Source of the DNA: Frigoribacterium sp. Leaf415
GTDB lineage: Bacteria > Actinomycetota > Actinomycetes > Actinomycetales > Microbacteriaceae
Assembly: GCF_001424645.1 (NCBI RefSeq)
Contig: NZ_LMQR01000001.1
Coordinates: forward strand, 2,228,149 to 2,292,148
Direction: 5' to 3'
DNA: 64,000 bases
Shown: piece by piece, positions 32,701-40,569 of the stretch
Position numbering within the stretch: position 1 is the first letter of the stretch
How the letters are laid out: each line of letters starts with the position of its first letter
Notes under the pieces: generated by a model
Told to the model about the DNA's origin: nothing
What the model saw: only the letters and a program-made list of their open reading frames with translations
The model's database searches: none
Program-made: the position numbers and the translations under genes

Positions 32701-33681
32701 ATGACATCGACGTCCCTCCTCGTGATCGGCGGCACCGGGCAGATCAGCGCCTCGGTCGTGCGACAGGCCCTGCGCGACGGCCTGGCCGTGACCGTGCTGA
32801 ACCGCGGCAGCACCACGATCCGGCCCGTGCCCGCGGGCGTCGAGCAGCTCGTCGCCGACGTCCGGGACGAGGAGGCGCTGGTCGCCGCCCTCGACGGACG
32901 TCGCTTCGACTCCGTGGCCGACTTCCTGACGTTCACGCCCGACCAGCTCGCGTCGATGTTGCGGGTCGTGGCCCCGCTCACCGATCAGTACGTGTTCATC
33001 GGCTCGGCCTCGGCGTACCAGAAGCCGCCGGTGTCGTTGCCGATCACCGAGGCGACGCCGCTGTTCAACCCGTGGTGGTCGTACTCGCGCGACAAGATCG
33101 CCTGCGAACGCCTGCTGCGCGACGAGCACCTCGCCGGGCGGGTGCAGGCGACGGTCGTGCGCCCCTCGCACACCTACGACGAGACGGCCGTGCCGTTGCT
33201 CGGCGGCTGGACGACCATCGAGCGCATGCGACGTGGAGACCCGGTCGTGCTGCACGGCGACGGCACCTCGCTCTGGGCGCTGACCCACTCGGCCGACTTC
33301 GCCCGCGCCTTCGTCGGGTTGCTCGGGCACCCCGGAGCCCTGGGCGAGGCCTTCCACATCATGTCGCCCGAGCTGCTCACCTGGAACATGATCGCCCGCG
33401 ACCTCGCCGACGCCGCGGGGGCGTCGCTGCACGTCGTCCACCGCACGACGCAGGTGCTCACCGACGAGGTGCCCGAGTGGACGGCCGACCTGTGCGGCGA
33501 CCGCAGCCACCCGGCCGTGTTCGACACGTCGAAGATCCGCGCGTTGGTGCCCGGTTGGGAGGCGCGGGTCCCCTTCGCCGAGGGAGCCCGCCAGATCGTC
33601 GCCTGGCACGACGCCGACGCCTCGCGCCGCACGGTCGACCCCTGGGTCGACGACGCCTACGAGCGGCTCGTCGCGCTGTAG
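32701..33681 (+). CDS. NAD-dependent epimerase/dehydratase family protein
   Basis: 326 residues, extended SDR fold: LVIGGTGQISASVVRQAL nucleotide loop, VFIGSASAYQKP, YSRDKIACERLL with the Tyr-x3-Lys pair, and VVRPSHTYDET. Acts on a nucleotide sugar or similar substrate, unknown. ATG at 32701 with GGAG upstream; a GTG at 32686 is possible. The 130-bp gap before it contains a dispersed 10-mer (32632). Confidence 0.8.
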   Translation: MTSTSLLVIGGTGQISASVVRQALRDGLAVTVLNRGSTTIRPVPAGVEQLVADVRDEEALVAALDGRRFDSVADFLTFTPDQLASMLRVVAPLTDQYVFIGSASAYQKPPVSLPITEATPLFNPWWSYSRDKIACERLLRDEHLAGRVQATVVRPSHTYDETAVPLLGGWTTIERMRRGDPVVLHGDGTSLWALTHSADFARAFVGLLGHPGALGEAFHIMSPELLTWNMIARDLADAAGASLHVVHRTTQVLTDEVPEWTADLCGDRSHPAVFDTSKIRALVPGWEARVPFAEGARQIVAWHDADASRRTVDPWVDDAYERLVAL

Positions 33682-33742
33682 CCCGAGGCCCGGACCGAGG
33701 AGCAGCACGAGGTGCCGTGCGGCTGTCGTGCCGATCCGTCGC

Positions 33743-35281
33743 TCAGCGGGCGTTCCATGCGTCGACGAGCGCCTGGGTCCGGGCGCGCGACCGGTCGGGG
33801 TCCTCGTCGCGACCACCCGAGGCGTCGACGTCGGCGGTCGTGAGGCGGGCTGCCGACACGAAAGAGACGAAGAACCGCTCCGACGCCTCGTCACCGGCCC
33901 TGCCCGCGAAGCGGTACGACACGGCGGTACCGTCCGCCGCATCGGCGGTGGCCGCGACGAGGGCGGCGAGCCCGGTCTCGTCGAACCGATCGTCCACGGA
34001 GACGTCGAGGGCGCCGTCGTCACGGACGTAGGTGAGGCCGGCCCTCGGGTCGTCGAGCAACCCGAGGAGTCCGGGCAGCACGTCGACCACCCGGGACGCC
34101 GGAGCGTCCTGCACGTCGACGCCCCCACCCCGAGGAGTCCCCTTCGCGTCCCGCGCCGTGAGGCTCAAGCCCAGAGTCACCGACCCCGCACCGGGTGACC
34201 CGGCGACGGCCTCCTGCAGTCGGACCGGCAGGGAGGGGTCGTCCGACGACGCCGTGAGTGACGACGGGCCGACCGCCACGTGGGACCAGGCGACCTCCCC
34301 GACCAGGGCGTCGAACAGCGACCGTCCCGGTGACCCCGGCCCGCCCGCCGTGCGGATCTCGACGTCGTCGTAGGCGAGTCGGAGGTCGCCGACGCTCTCG
34401 GCACCCGGGACGGCACGAACGATGTCGTCGACCGGATCGACGTCCGACAGACCCGCGACACCGATCGTGGCCGAGACCGCACCCGGTACGACTGCGGCAT
34501 CGGGGTCGACCGCCGTCTGGTCGTCGGTGCTCCACGGGGTGACGGCCCACCCCTCCACGCCGTCCACCGCCTCCAACCCGTCCAGCCAGGGCAGCACGGG
34601 GGCGATTCCTCCGACGGTGTCCTCCACGGCAGGACCCGACACGCTCCGGGTGCCGGCCACCTGGTCCGAAGAGGACGACGCGCGAGCCCGGGCCAGCCCC
34701 TCGGCGGATGCCTCGACGCCGCCCGCGGGCGCCACGACGGTCAGCGTTCCGCCGGCGGGCACAGTCGGGGCCCAGGTGTCCCAGACCGTCGAGACCCGCG
34801 CCTCCGGTCCGCGCCGGACGACCACCGTCGAGATGCCCCCCAGGTCGACGTGGACGTCGACGCCGACCACGTCCGGGTCGGCGGCCGACTGGGCGACGAG
34901 CGCGAGCGACTCGTCGAGCTGGCCGGGCTCGTCGGGGACGACGAGCCCGCCGGTGGGTCCGTCGACGGACACGTCGAACCGGTCGTCGGGGCGATCGTCG
35001 ATCCAGGACCACACGGCGCGAGCGACCCGGTCGACGTCCTGTGCGTCGGAGTCGTCGTCGAGCACGACCCGGGCGTTGCCGACCGAGTCGTCGGAGAAGG
35101 GGTTGGCCGCGTTCGTCAGCACGGCGTCCTGGTCGGTCACCCGGGCGACCCCGTCGAGCGCCTCGGCCCACGCCGTGAACTCACGGAGCGGTCCCACCGC
35201 GTCGGGCCGGTACACGCAGCCGCTCGTCGCCAGCACGGCGAGTGCCACCACGGCGAGGACGACCTGCCTGCTTCGGATCAC
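33743..35281 (-). CDS. Large predicted lipoprotein of unknown function
   Basis: 512 residues. GTG at 35281, signal VVLAVVALAVLATSGC with lipobox Cys at about residue 22. The mature part is acidic and appears to hold repeated alpha/beta units (VDRVARAVWSWIDDRPDDRFDV, VDVHVDLGGISTVVVR, DDIVRAVPGAESVGDLRLAYDDVEI; each quoted shorter than the full unit) suggesting three or four similar domains. No family recognised. TAGGGT stands 6 nt upstream. A 10-mer copy (34796) encodes EARVS. It lies next to, but is not in, the two-component operon. Confidence 0.68.
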   Translation of the reverse strand: MIRSRQVVLAVVALAVLATSGCVYRPDAVGPLREFTAWAEALDGVARVTDQDAVLTNAANPFSDDSVGNARVVLDDDSDAQDVDRVARAVWSWIDDRPDDRFDVSVDGPTGGLVVPDEPGQLDESLALVAQSAADPDVVGVDVHVDLGGISTVVVRRGPEARVSTVWDTWAPTVPAGGTLTVVAPAGGVEASAEGLARARASSSSDQVAGTRSVSGPAVEDTVGGIAPVLPWLDGLEAVDGVEGWAVTPWSTDDQTAVDPDAAVVPGAVSATIGVAGLSDVDPVDDIVRAVPGAESVGDLRLAYDDVEIRTAGGPGSPGRSLFDALVGEVAWSHVAVGPSSLTASSDDPSLPVRLQEAVAGSPGAGSVTLGLSLTARDAKGTPRGGGVDVQDAPASRVVDVLPGLLGLLDDPRAGLTYVRDDGALDVSVDDRFDETGLAALVAATADAADGTAVSYRFAGRAGDEASERFFVSFVSAARLTTADVDASGGRDEDPDRSRARTQALVDAWNAR

Positions 35282-35287
35282 GCCTCG

Positions 35288-35293
35288 ACCCTA
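35288..35293 (-). promoter_or_regulatory. Leaderless -10 box of the 512-residue lipoprotein gene
   Basis: TAGGGT on the minus strand, 6 nt before the GTG at 35281. Confidence 0.5.
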
Positions 35294-35353
35294 GCGCCGG
35301 GCGATCGCGGCCTTCGCGCCGCTCGACCCGCGTCTCGGGCGACCGGCCCCCTC

Positions 35354-35419
35354 GTCGCACCGCCGACTGAACGTGGCACCGGCCACATCGGCGGTGCGAT
35401 GTTCAGTCGGCGGTGCGAC
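35354..35419. terminator. Long inverted repeat, TCGCACCGCC family, copy 3, overlapping a stop codon
   Basis: 28-bp arms (35354-35381, 35392-35419) with two mismatches and a 10-nt loop. The right arm encodes the last codons (Arg-Thr-Ala-Asp) and the TGA of the histidine kinase gene, so the element has become its 3' end. Confidence 0.75.
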
Positions 35420-37094
35420 GCAGCGCGGGCGCGGGCGCGGCGGTCGGGGCGCCGGCAGCGGCAGCCGGCTCCGAGCCGGCCTGCCCCACGCCGAGGGGCA
35501 GCGTCAGCCGGAACACCGCGCCGGGCCGGCCGGACCCGGACGCCTCGCAGACCAGGTCGCCGCCGTGGGCCCGGGCGAGACCGCGGGCGATGGGCAGCCC
35601 CAGGCCCGCGCCTCCGTCCCCGGACCGCCGGGCCTCGTCGAGCCGGACCAGTCGGTCGAACACCCGCTCGCGGTCGACGTCGGGCACGCCCGGGCCGTCG
35701 TCGGACACGAACACGGCGACCTCGTCGGCCCTCGACGCGTCGAGCCAGAGCGTCACCTGACCCGTGCCGGCCGTCGCCCGGGCCGCGTTGTCGACCAGGT
35801 TGCCGACGATCTGCGAGACCCGCTCCGCGTCGGCGGCGACCACGACGGGGCCGTCGGGCAGCACGACGCGCAGGTCGAGCGACGGCCGCCGCAGCCGGTG
35901 GCGTTCCACGTCGGCGAGCAGCGACGCCCCGAGGTCGACGGGGGCGACGTCGAGCGAGATGCCCTGGTCGACGCGGGCCATCAGCAGCATGTCGTCGATC
36001 AACCGGGAGGCGCGCTCGGCCTCGCGCACCACGTGCGTCGCCAGCCGCTCGCGTTCGTCGGCCGTGCCGGGCGACCGCACGAGGGTGTCGGCCGCGGCGC
36101 GCATGCCGGCGACGGGGGTGCGCAGTTCGTGGGCGGCGTCCGACACGAACGCCCTCACCCGTGTCTCGGCGTCGAGGGCCGTCCGCTCGGCCCCCTCGAC
36201 GCCGTCGAGCATCTCGTCGAAGGCGACGGCGACCCGACCGATCTCGGTGTCGCGTCGGGCCGGTCGCAGGCGTCGACCGCGGTCGCCGTGGGCGATCGAC
36301 CGGGCGACGGTCGTCATCCGGTCGAGCGGCCGCAACGTCGCCCGCACCACGAGGGCGAGGCCGATCGCCGCGATCAGCAGGAACGCCGCGGAGGCGCCGA
36401 TCATCACCCAGCGCAGCTGCACCAGGGTCTCGCCCACCGACCGCGAGTCCGTGGTCAGCGTGATGGTGGACCCGTCGCTGAGCTGCGAGACGAGCGTGGT
36501 CACCTCGTCGTCGCTCCGCACCTCGGACGAGGTGACGGTCGTCGCGTCGGACGAGGAGGCGCTGCCCGCGTCCCCGGAGTCGGTGCCGGTCGCGCCCGTG
36601 CCGGTCGCGCCGGTGCCGGTGCCGTCCTGCGTGTCGGTGCCCGCGCCTCCTCGTCCGTCGTCGAGGCCCGAGGCCGGGCCGCCGCGACCGGGGCCTCCCT
36701 CGCCGAGTGAGGGCGGACCGTCGCGCAACTGGTCGGGGCTCGGGCCGGCGACGATGGCGTCGCCGTTCGCGTCGCGGATGACGACCGAGAGTCCCTGGGC
36801 CGAGAGCCGGTCGGCGAGTTCGTCGCCGTCGACCGTGCCCACCAGGGCGGCGGCGGCCGCGGCACGGTCGGACAGCCGGTCGACGACCTGGGCGCGGAGC
36901 CGCTGGCCGAGGGTGAGCTCGACCGTCACGGCGAGCGCCGCCAGCAGGACGGCAAGCAGCAGCAGCACGGCGACGACCGTGCGGACGCGCAACGAGCCGG
37001 TGCGCAGCCCGGGGGCGGCGGTGTCGGGGGCCGACGCCGCGCCTCCTCGGGGGTGGTGTCCCGTCGAGAGCGCGGCGGGGCGGCGGCGCGTCAC
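35403..37094 (-). CDS. Sensor histidine kinase
   Basis: 563 residues. Helix 1 (VRTVVAVLLLLAVLLAALAVTVEL), an extracytoplasmic domain, helix 2 (WVMIGASAAFLLIAAIGLALVV), HAMP, H-box SDAAHELRTPVAG, N-box NLVDNAARAT, G-boxes DDGPGVPD and GGAGLGLPIARGLARAHGG. The sensor domain carries a low-complexity insert (GGPGRGG, then TDTQDGTGTGATGTGATGTD) with a 10-mer copy (36641); another copy (37037) lies in the N-terminus. GTG start overlaps the regulator stop by 4 bp. Signal unknown. Confidence 0.9.
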   Translation of the reverse strand: MTRRRPAALSTGHHPRGGAASAPDTAAPGLRTGSLRVRTVVAVLLLLAVLLAALAVTVELTLGQRLRAQVVDRLSDRAAAAAALVGTVDGDELADRLSAQGLSVVIRDANGDAIVAGPSPDQLRDGPPSLGEGGPGRGGPASGLDDGRGGAGTDTQDGTGTGATGTGATGTDSGDAGSASSSDATTVTSSEVRSDDEVTTLVSQLSDGSTITLTTDSRSVGETLVQLRWVMIGASAAFLLIAAIGLALVVRATLRPLDRMTTVARSIAHGDRGRRLRPARRDTEIGRVAVAFDEMLDGVEGAERTALDAETRVRAFVSDAAHELRTPVAGMRAAADTLVRSPGTADERERLATHVVREAERASRLIDDMLLMARVDQGISLDVAPVDLGASLLADVERHRLRRPSLDLRVVLPDGPVVVAADAERVSQIVGNLVDNAARATAGTGQVTLWLDASRADEVAVFVSDDGPGVPDVDRERVFDRLVRLDEARRSGDGGAGLGLPIARGLARAHGGDLVCEASGSGRPGAVFRLTLPLGVGQAGSEPAAAAGAPTAAPAPALRRTAD

Positions 37095-37759
37095 GCGCTC
37101 ATCCGGTAGCCGAGGCCGCGGACGGTGTGGATCAGGCGGGGGCCGCGGGTCTCCATCTTGCGGCGCAGGGCGCTGAGGTGCACCTCGACGAGGTTGGGGT
37201 CGTAGTCGTCGTAGCCCCAGACCTGAGTGAGGATCTGCGTCTTCGAGACGGTGCGTCCGCGACTCTCGGCGAGGAAGCCGAGCAGGCGGAACTCGGTCGC
37301 CGTGAGGTCGAGCGGTTCGCCGCCGCGCGTGATGCGGGCCGCCTCGGGGTCGAGCACGAGGTCGCCGATCTCGATCACCGAGGGGATGCGACCGCGGCGG
37401 CGCAGGACGGCCGTGACCCGGGCGATCAGCTCGGCGACGGCAAACGGCTTGACCACGTAGTCGTCGACGCCCTCCGAGAAGCCGCGCAGCCGGTCGTCGA
37501 CCTCGTCGCGGGCGGTCAGCATGACGACGGCGGCGTCGGACGAGGTGCGGATGGTGCTCGCCAGGCGGATGCCGCTCGCCCCGGGCAGCATCCAGTCGAG
37601 CACGACGAGGTCGGGCACGAACGCCTTCAGCTGCTCGGGCAGGTCCGCGCCGTCGGCCAGACCGTGCACGGCGAAGCCCTCGGCGCCGAGCGCGGTGACG
37701 ACGGCGGTGCGGATGGTCTCGTCGTCGTCGATCACGAGGACGCGGGCGGGGCTGAGCAT
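37091..37759 (-). CDS. OmpR-family response regulator
   Basis: 222 residues: receiver domain with acidic pocket VLVIDDDETIR, phospho-acceptor Asp in PDLVVLDWMLPG, Lys in YVVKPFAVAELIARV; winged-helix output domain with LDLTATEFRLLGFLAESRGRTVSKTQIL and VEVHLSALRRKM. Pairs with the kinase encoded immediately downstream. ATG at 37759 with TACCGT 7 nt upstream. Confidence 0.92.
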   Translation of the reverse strand: MLSPARVLVIDDDETIRTAVVTALGAEGFAVHGLADGADLPEQLKAFVPDLVVLDWMLPGASGIRLASTIRTSSDAAVVMLTARDEVDDRLRGFSEGVDDYVVKPFAVAELIARVTAVLRRRGRIPSVIEIGDLVLDPEAARITRGGEPLDLTATEFRLLGFLAESRGRTVSKTQILTQVWGYDDYDPNLVEVHLSALRRKMETRGPRLIHTVRGLGYRMSA

Positions 37760-37766
37760 CCTCCGC

Positions 37767-37772
37767 ACGGTA
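37767..37772 (-). promoter_or_regulatory. Leaderless -10 box of the two-component operon
   Basis: TACCGT on the minus strand, 7 nt before the ATG. Confidence 0.5.
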
Positions 37773-37793
37773 GGGGCCCTCGGTGGGTGGAAG

Positions 37794-38348
37794 CTATGGA
37801 CGGGCTGGAGGCGCGGTGTGGGTCGGGTCGTCGGTGACGTCGAGGTCGGGGTCGAGGTCGGGGTCGAGGTCGGGGTCGAGGTGGGCGAGGACGAACGGAT
37901 CGACGCAGCCTCGGGCGAAGCCACGGATGCGTCGGTCGATGTCGCGCTGCAGGAGGACGGCACCGATGCGCTCGGCCACCGGCGCCAGCCACCTGGGCTT
38001 GCACGAGAAGTTGTAGCGCCACACGGCCTCGGTCGAGGTCGGGTCACCGTCGACCTCGCGGAACCGCCATCCCCCGCCGAGGCGCTCGAAGAACCACGAC
38101 CCCTTCGTCATCTTCATCCCGACGTTCGTCGGCGGGTTGTACGAGACGTACTCGCTCTCCATCCGGAACCCGAACCGCTGCACGGTGAAGGTCCGGACCC
38201 CCTTGGCGGCCCGTGTCGCTCCGCCGACGAGGTACTGCCGCCGGATGAAGGGGTCCCACCGCTTGCGTGCCTCCCCCTGGGTCTGGGACACCGCGAAGGC
38301 GACGCGCACGTCGACGGGGACGACACACCGGGACTCGACGACAGGCAT
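37794..38348 (-). CDS. SRPBCC-fold (polyketide cyclase-like) protein
   Basis: 184 residues. The first 140 fit the START/SRPBCC hydrophobic-pocket fold: RCVVPVDVRVAFAVSQTQGEARKRWDPF, FTVQRFGFRMESEYVSY, ERLGGGWRFREVDGDP, VWRYNFSCKPRWLAPVAERIG. Ligand unknown. The tail has a 4-residue tandem repeat (LDPDLDPDLDPDLD) from a 12-bp DNA repeat, and ends in a dispersed 10-mer (37807). ATG at 38348. Confidence 0.72.
   Translation of the reverse strand: MPVVESRCVVPVDVRVAFAVSQTQGEARKRWDPFIRRQYLVGGATRAAKGVRTFTVQRFGFRMESEYVSYNPPTNVGMKMTKGSWFFERLGGGWRFREVDGDPTSTEAVWRYNFSCKPRWLAPVAERIGAVLLQRDIDRRIRGFARGCVDPFVLAHLDPDLDPDLDPDLDVTDDPTHTAPPARP
37839..37886. repeat. 12-bp tandem repeat, four units
   Basis: GTCGAGGTCGGG, three exact units and one variant, coding for Asp-Pro-Asp-Leu units in the C-terminal tail of the SRPBCC protein. 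Prone to slippage in multiples of four codons. Confidence 0.85.
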
Positions 38349-38488
38349 GGGTTCATCGTCGCACCTCGGGGCGTCCGGGCGACGGCTCGCGACTGGTCAG
38401 TGGTCGAGAGCGCGTCGACGATCGTTCGAGTCGTAGTGTTCTCCCCACACGGGGGTGCAGTCGTACCGCCCGGAAGAAGGGGGACTCC

Positions 38489-38743
38489 ATGTCGGACATC
38501 ATCTCGGTCGCGGAGCACAAGAAACGCGTCCGGTTCAGGCTCCGCCTCCAGTTCGTCGCCTTCGGCGCGGCCCTGGTCGGCCTGATCTGCTTCGGGATCG
38601 TCCTGCAGGCGAACGTGCAGAGCGCGGTCCTCGGCGGCATCGGTCTCGCCGGTCTCGGCGTCGCGATCATCTTCTACGTGTGGTCCCTGATCTACGGCTT
38701 CATGATCGCCGCGAAGCGACCCACGCCCCCGAACCTCCGCTAG
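38489..38743 (+). CDS. Small two-helix membrane protein
   Basis: 84 residues: charged N-terminus (AEHKKRVRFRLRLQ) then two helices (FVAFGAALVGLICFGIVLQA, GGIGLAGLGVAIIFYVWSLIYGFMI). GAAGGGGG precedes the ATG at 38489. No family recognised. The stop overlaps the end of the convergent TetR remnant by 4 bp. Confidence 0.65.
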   Translation: MSDIISVAEHKKRVRFRLRLQFVAFGAALVGLICFGIVLQANVQSAVLGGIGLAGLGVAIIFYVWSLIYGFMIAAKRPTPPNLR

Positions 38744-39249
38744 CGACGTCGGTCGCCGCCGAGACCCGCAGGCACGATCTGCTCCACCAGGAGGTTTATG
38801 CGCGCCTCCTGGAGGTCGGGCCGCAACCGGGCACCGCGCTGCAACACGACGAGGCCGTGCAGGCCGGCCCAGAACGTCTCCGTCAGCAGCTCGACGTCGT
38901 CGTGCCCGGCTCGCGGTTCGAGGACGGCCCTGAGTTCGGCGAAGGCGGACGAGGGTGCCGGGGCGGAGCCGTTTCCGAAACGCAGGCGTGTCGCTCTGCC
39001 GAACATCGCCTCGTAGACGGCGGGGGCGTCGGTCGCGAAGGCGGCGTAGCGGCGGGCGACGGCGGTGGGCGCATCACCCGGCGCGACCGTCGTGCGCGCC
39101 TCGTGCAGACCGGCCGCGAGTTCGGCGAAGCCCTCGAGGGCGACGGCGTCGGCGATCTCGTCGAGCGAGGCGAAGTGCTTGTAGATGACCGATTGGCTGT
39201 ACTCGATCTCGGCCGACAGGCGGCTCGCCCGGGGCGCCCCGTCGACCAT
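38740..39249 (-). pseudogene. TetR regulator with WHG domain, N-terminus lost
   Basis: About 169 codons from the first in-frame ATG (39249), but the homologous part begins only at RLSAEIEYSQSVIYKHF (from about 39228), the second half of a TetR helix-turn-helix. The first helix and start of a normal TetR protein are missing. The C-terminal ligand domain is of the WHG type (TETFWAGLHGLVVLQRG). The missing part is replaced by the 5' region of an oppositely oriented TetR gene, so a rearrangement joined two regulators head to head. Confidence 0.65.
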
Positions 39250-39822
39250 TCGCTCGACGACGCCGTCCTGGCCACGACGCTGGATCTCATCGCGGAGAAC
39301 CCGCTCGAAGGCGTCACCCTCGATGCCGTCGCCGCTCGGACCGGCAGAGCCAAGACGACGCTGTACCGTCGCTGGGCCACGAAGGACGCCCTGGTCGTTG
39401 CGGCGGTCCGCTCGATGGGCCGCCCGCCCGAGGCTGAGCACCCCCCGCGCCGAGGCTCCCTCCGCGCGGACCTGCTGGCGGTCGTCGACTCGCCTTGGCT
39501 CGGCGGGACGGCGAGGCGACTCGCACTCTTCGCCGGCCTCGCGACGACGGCGAGCCACGTGACGGGCCTCGATGCGGTCGTCCGGACCGAGATCACCGAG
39601 CCCTACGTCGAGATCTATCGGCGACTCCTGACCCGGGCGATCGACGAGGACGAGGCACCCGAAGAACTCCGGAGTCGGGTCGACACCCTCGCCGCCGTCA
39701 TCCCCGCGATGAGCAGCCTCCGGTTCGGGCTCGACCACACGACCACGGGACGCGAATTCTTCGTCGCCGTCGTGGACGACGTCGTCCTCGCAGCCGTCCG
39801 CGGTACACGAGCCACCGCCTAA
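39193..39822 (+). CDS. TetR family regulator, start uncertain
   Basis: About 209 residues if a TTG at 39193 is used; no good ATG or GTG or ribosome site is seen. HTH: RPGRPVDHSLDDAVLATTLDLI then VTLDAVAARTGRAKTTLYRRW. The C-terminal part (LRADLLAVVDSPWLGGTARRLALFAG and on) fits the TetR ligand domain. The conserved sequence starts within a few residues of the junction with the opposite TetR remnant, so the original start codon has probably been lost or changed. Confidence 0.7.
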   Translation: MAVLDLGRQAARPGRPVDHSLDDAVLATTLDLIAENPLEGVTLDAVAARTGRAKTTLYRRWATKDALVVAAVRSMGRPPEAEHPPRRGSLRADLLAVVDSPWLGGTARRLALFAGLATTASHVTGLDAVVRTEITEPYVEIYRRLLTRAIDEDEAPEELRSRVDTLAAVIPAMSSLRFGLDHTTTGREFFVAVVDDVVLAAVRGTRATA

Positions 39823-39913
39823 CCACCTGCCGACACCGGCACAACCGACCGCCGCGGCGTGGAAAGATCAGGACCGACCTGTCGACCCCGATCCCCGAAC
39901 CCCGAGGAGCACC

Positions 39914-40192
39914 GTGCTCGCACGCGACGTGACCGAGAAGAGATTCACCCCGACCCGCTTCCGCGAGGGTTACGCGATGGACGACGTGGACGCGTTCCTC
40001 GAGCGCATCCACGCGACCCTCACGGCCTACGAGCAGGGGACCGCCGTCGATGTCCTGGCGGACGTCGACGTCGTGAACGCACGATTCCAGCCGACGAAGT
40101 TCCGGGAGGGGTACAGCCAGGACGAGGTCGACGATTTCCTGGACGAGGTCGTCGCCGAGCTGAGGCGCCGCGAATCGGCCGGAGGCCGCTGA
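39914..40192 (+). CDS. Protein with two DivIVA N-terminal motifs
   Basis: 92 residues. The DivIVA lipid-binding motif occurs twice: EKRFTPTRFREGYAMDDVDAFLERI (residues about 8-32) and NARFQPTKFREGYSQDEVDDFLDEV (about 55-79). In DivIVA/Wag31 one such motif binds curved membrane and is followed by a long coiled coil; here the coiled coil is absent. GTG at 39914 follows CGAGGAGC. A small DivIVA-domain protein of unknown role, perhaps at the pole or septum. Confidence 0.8.
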   Translation: MLARDVTEKRFTPTRFREGYAMDDVDAFLERIHATLTAYEQGTAVDVLADVDVVNARFQPTKFREGYSQDEVDDFLDEVVAELRRRESAGGR

Positions 40193-40205
40193 CCGCGTCT
40201 GGCTT

Positions 40206-40249
40206 TCGCGTCAGCCGCGCTGTCACGCCGTCGCGTCAGCCGCGCTGTC
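40206..40249. repeat. 19-bp direct repeat
   Basis: TCGCGTCAGCCGCGCTGTC at 40206-40224 and 40231-40249, between two convergent genes. Arms of weak hairpins can be drawn but no strong terminator. Confidence 0.7.
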
Positions 40250-40252
40250 GCG

Positions 40253-40507
40253 TCAACCGCGGGCGTGGCGCACGTACGCGACGATCGCGTTGGCGTGACC
40301 GTGACCCAGGCCGTGCTCGGACTTCAGCCACGACACCACCTGCATGTGCGTGTGTTCGTCCTCGTCGAGGCGTTCGGCGGTCAGGTCGAGCCACTGCTGG
40401 ATCGGGCGACCGTGGGTGCGCTCGATGCTCGGGAAGTACGACGCCGGGCCCGTGACCTTCTGGCCGTCAACCGGCGGATCGGGTGCCAGGACTCGTCGCT
40501 CCGCCAT
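40253..40507 (-). CDS. DUF4287 protein
   Basis: 84 residues, nearly all one DUF4287 domain: TGPASYFPSIERTHGRPIQQW, and SWLKSEHGLGHGHANAIVAYVRH at the end. Function unknown; common in actinobacteria. ATG at 40507 with TACCGT 6 nt upstream. Confidence 0.8.
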   Translation of the reverse strand: MAERRVLAPDPPVDGQKVTGPASYFPSIERTHGRPIQQWLDLTAERLDEDEHTHMQVVSWLKSEHGLGHGHANAIVAYVRHARG

Positions 40508-40513
40508 GCGGTG

Positions 40514-40519
40514 ACGGTA
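40514..40519 (-). promoter_or_regulatory. Leaderless -10 box of the DUF4287 gene
   Basis: TACCGT on the minus strand, 6 nt before the ATG. Confidence 0.5.
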
Positions 40520-40557
40520 GCAGCCGAGGGCGCCGTGTCGAGATCCTTCGCGTGCCC

Positions 40558-40563
40558 TAGGGT
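40558..40563 (+). promoter_or_regulatory. Leaderless -10 box of the 398-residue gene
   Basis: TAGGGT, 6 nt before the ATG at 40570. It faces the DUF4287 promoter 40 bp away. Confidence 0.5.
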
Positions 40564-40569
40564 CGCCTC

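Noticed and set aside
38455..39822. Single 455-residue plus-strand protein
   Set aside because: Only the part after about 39200 is TetR-like; the preceding part is antisense of the other TetR remnant.
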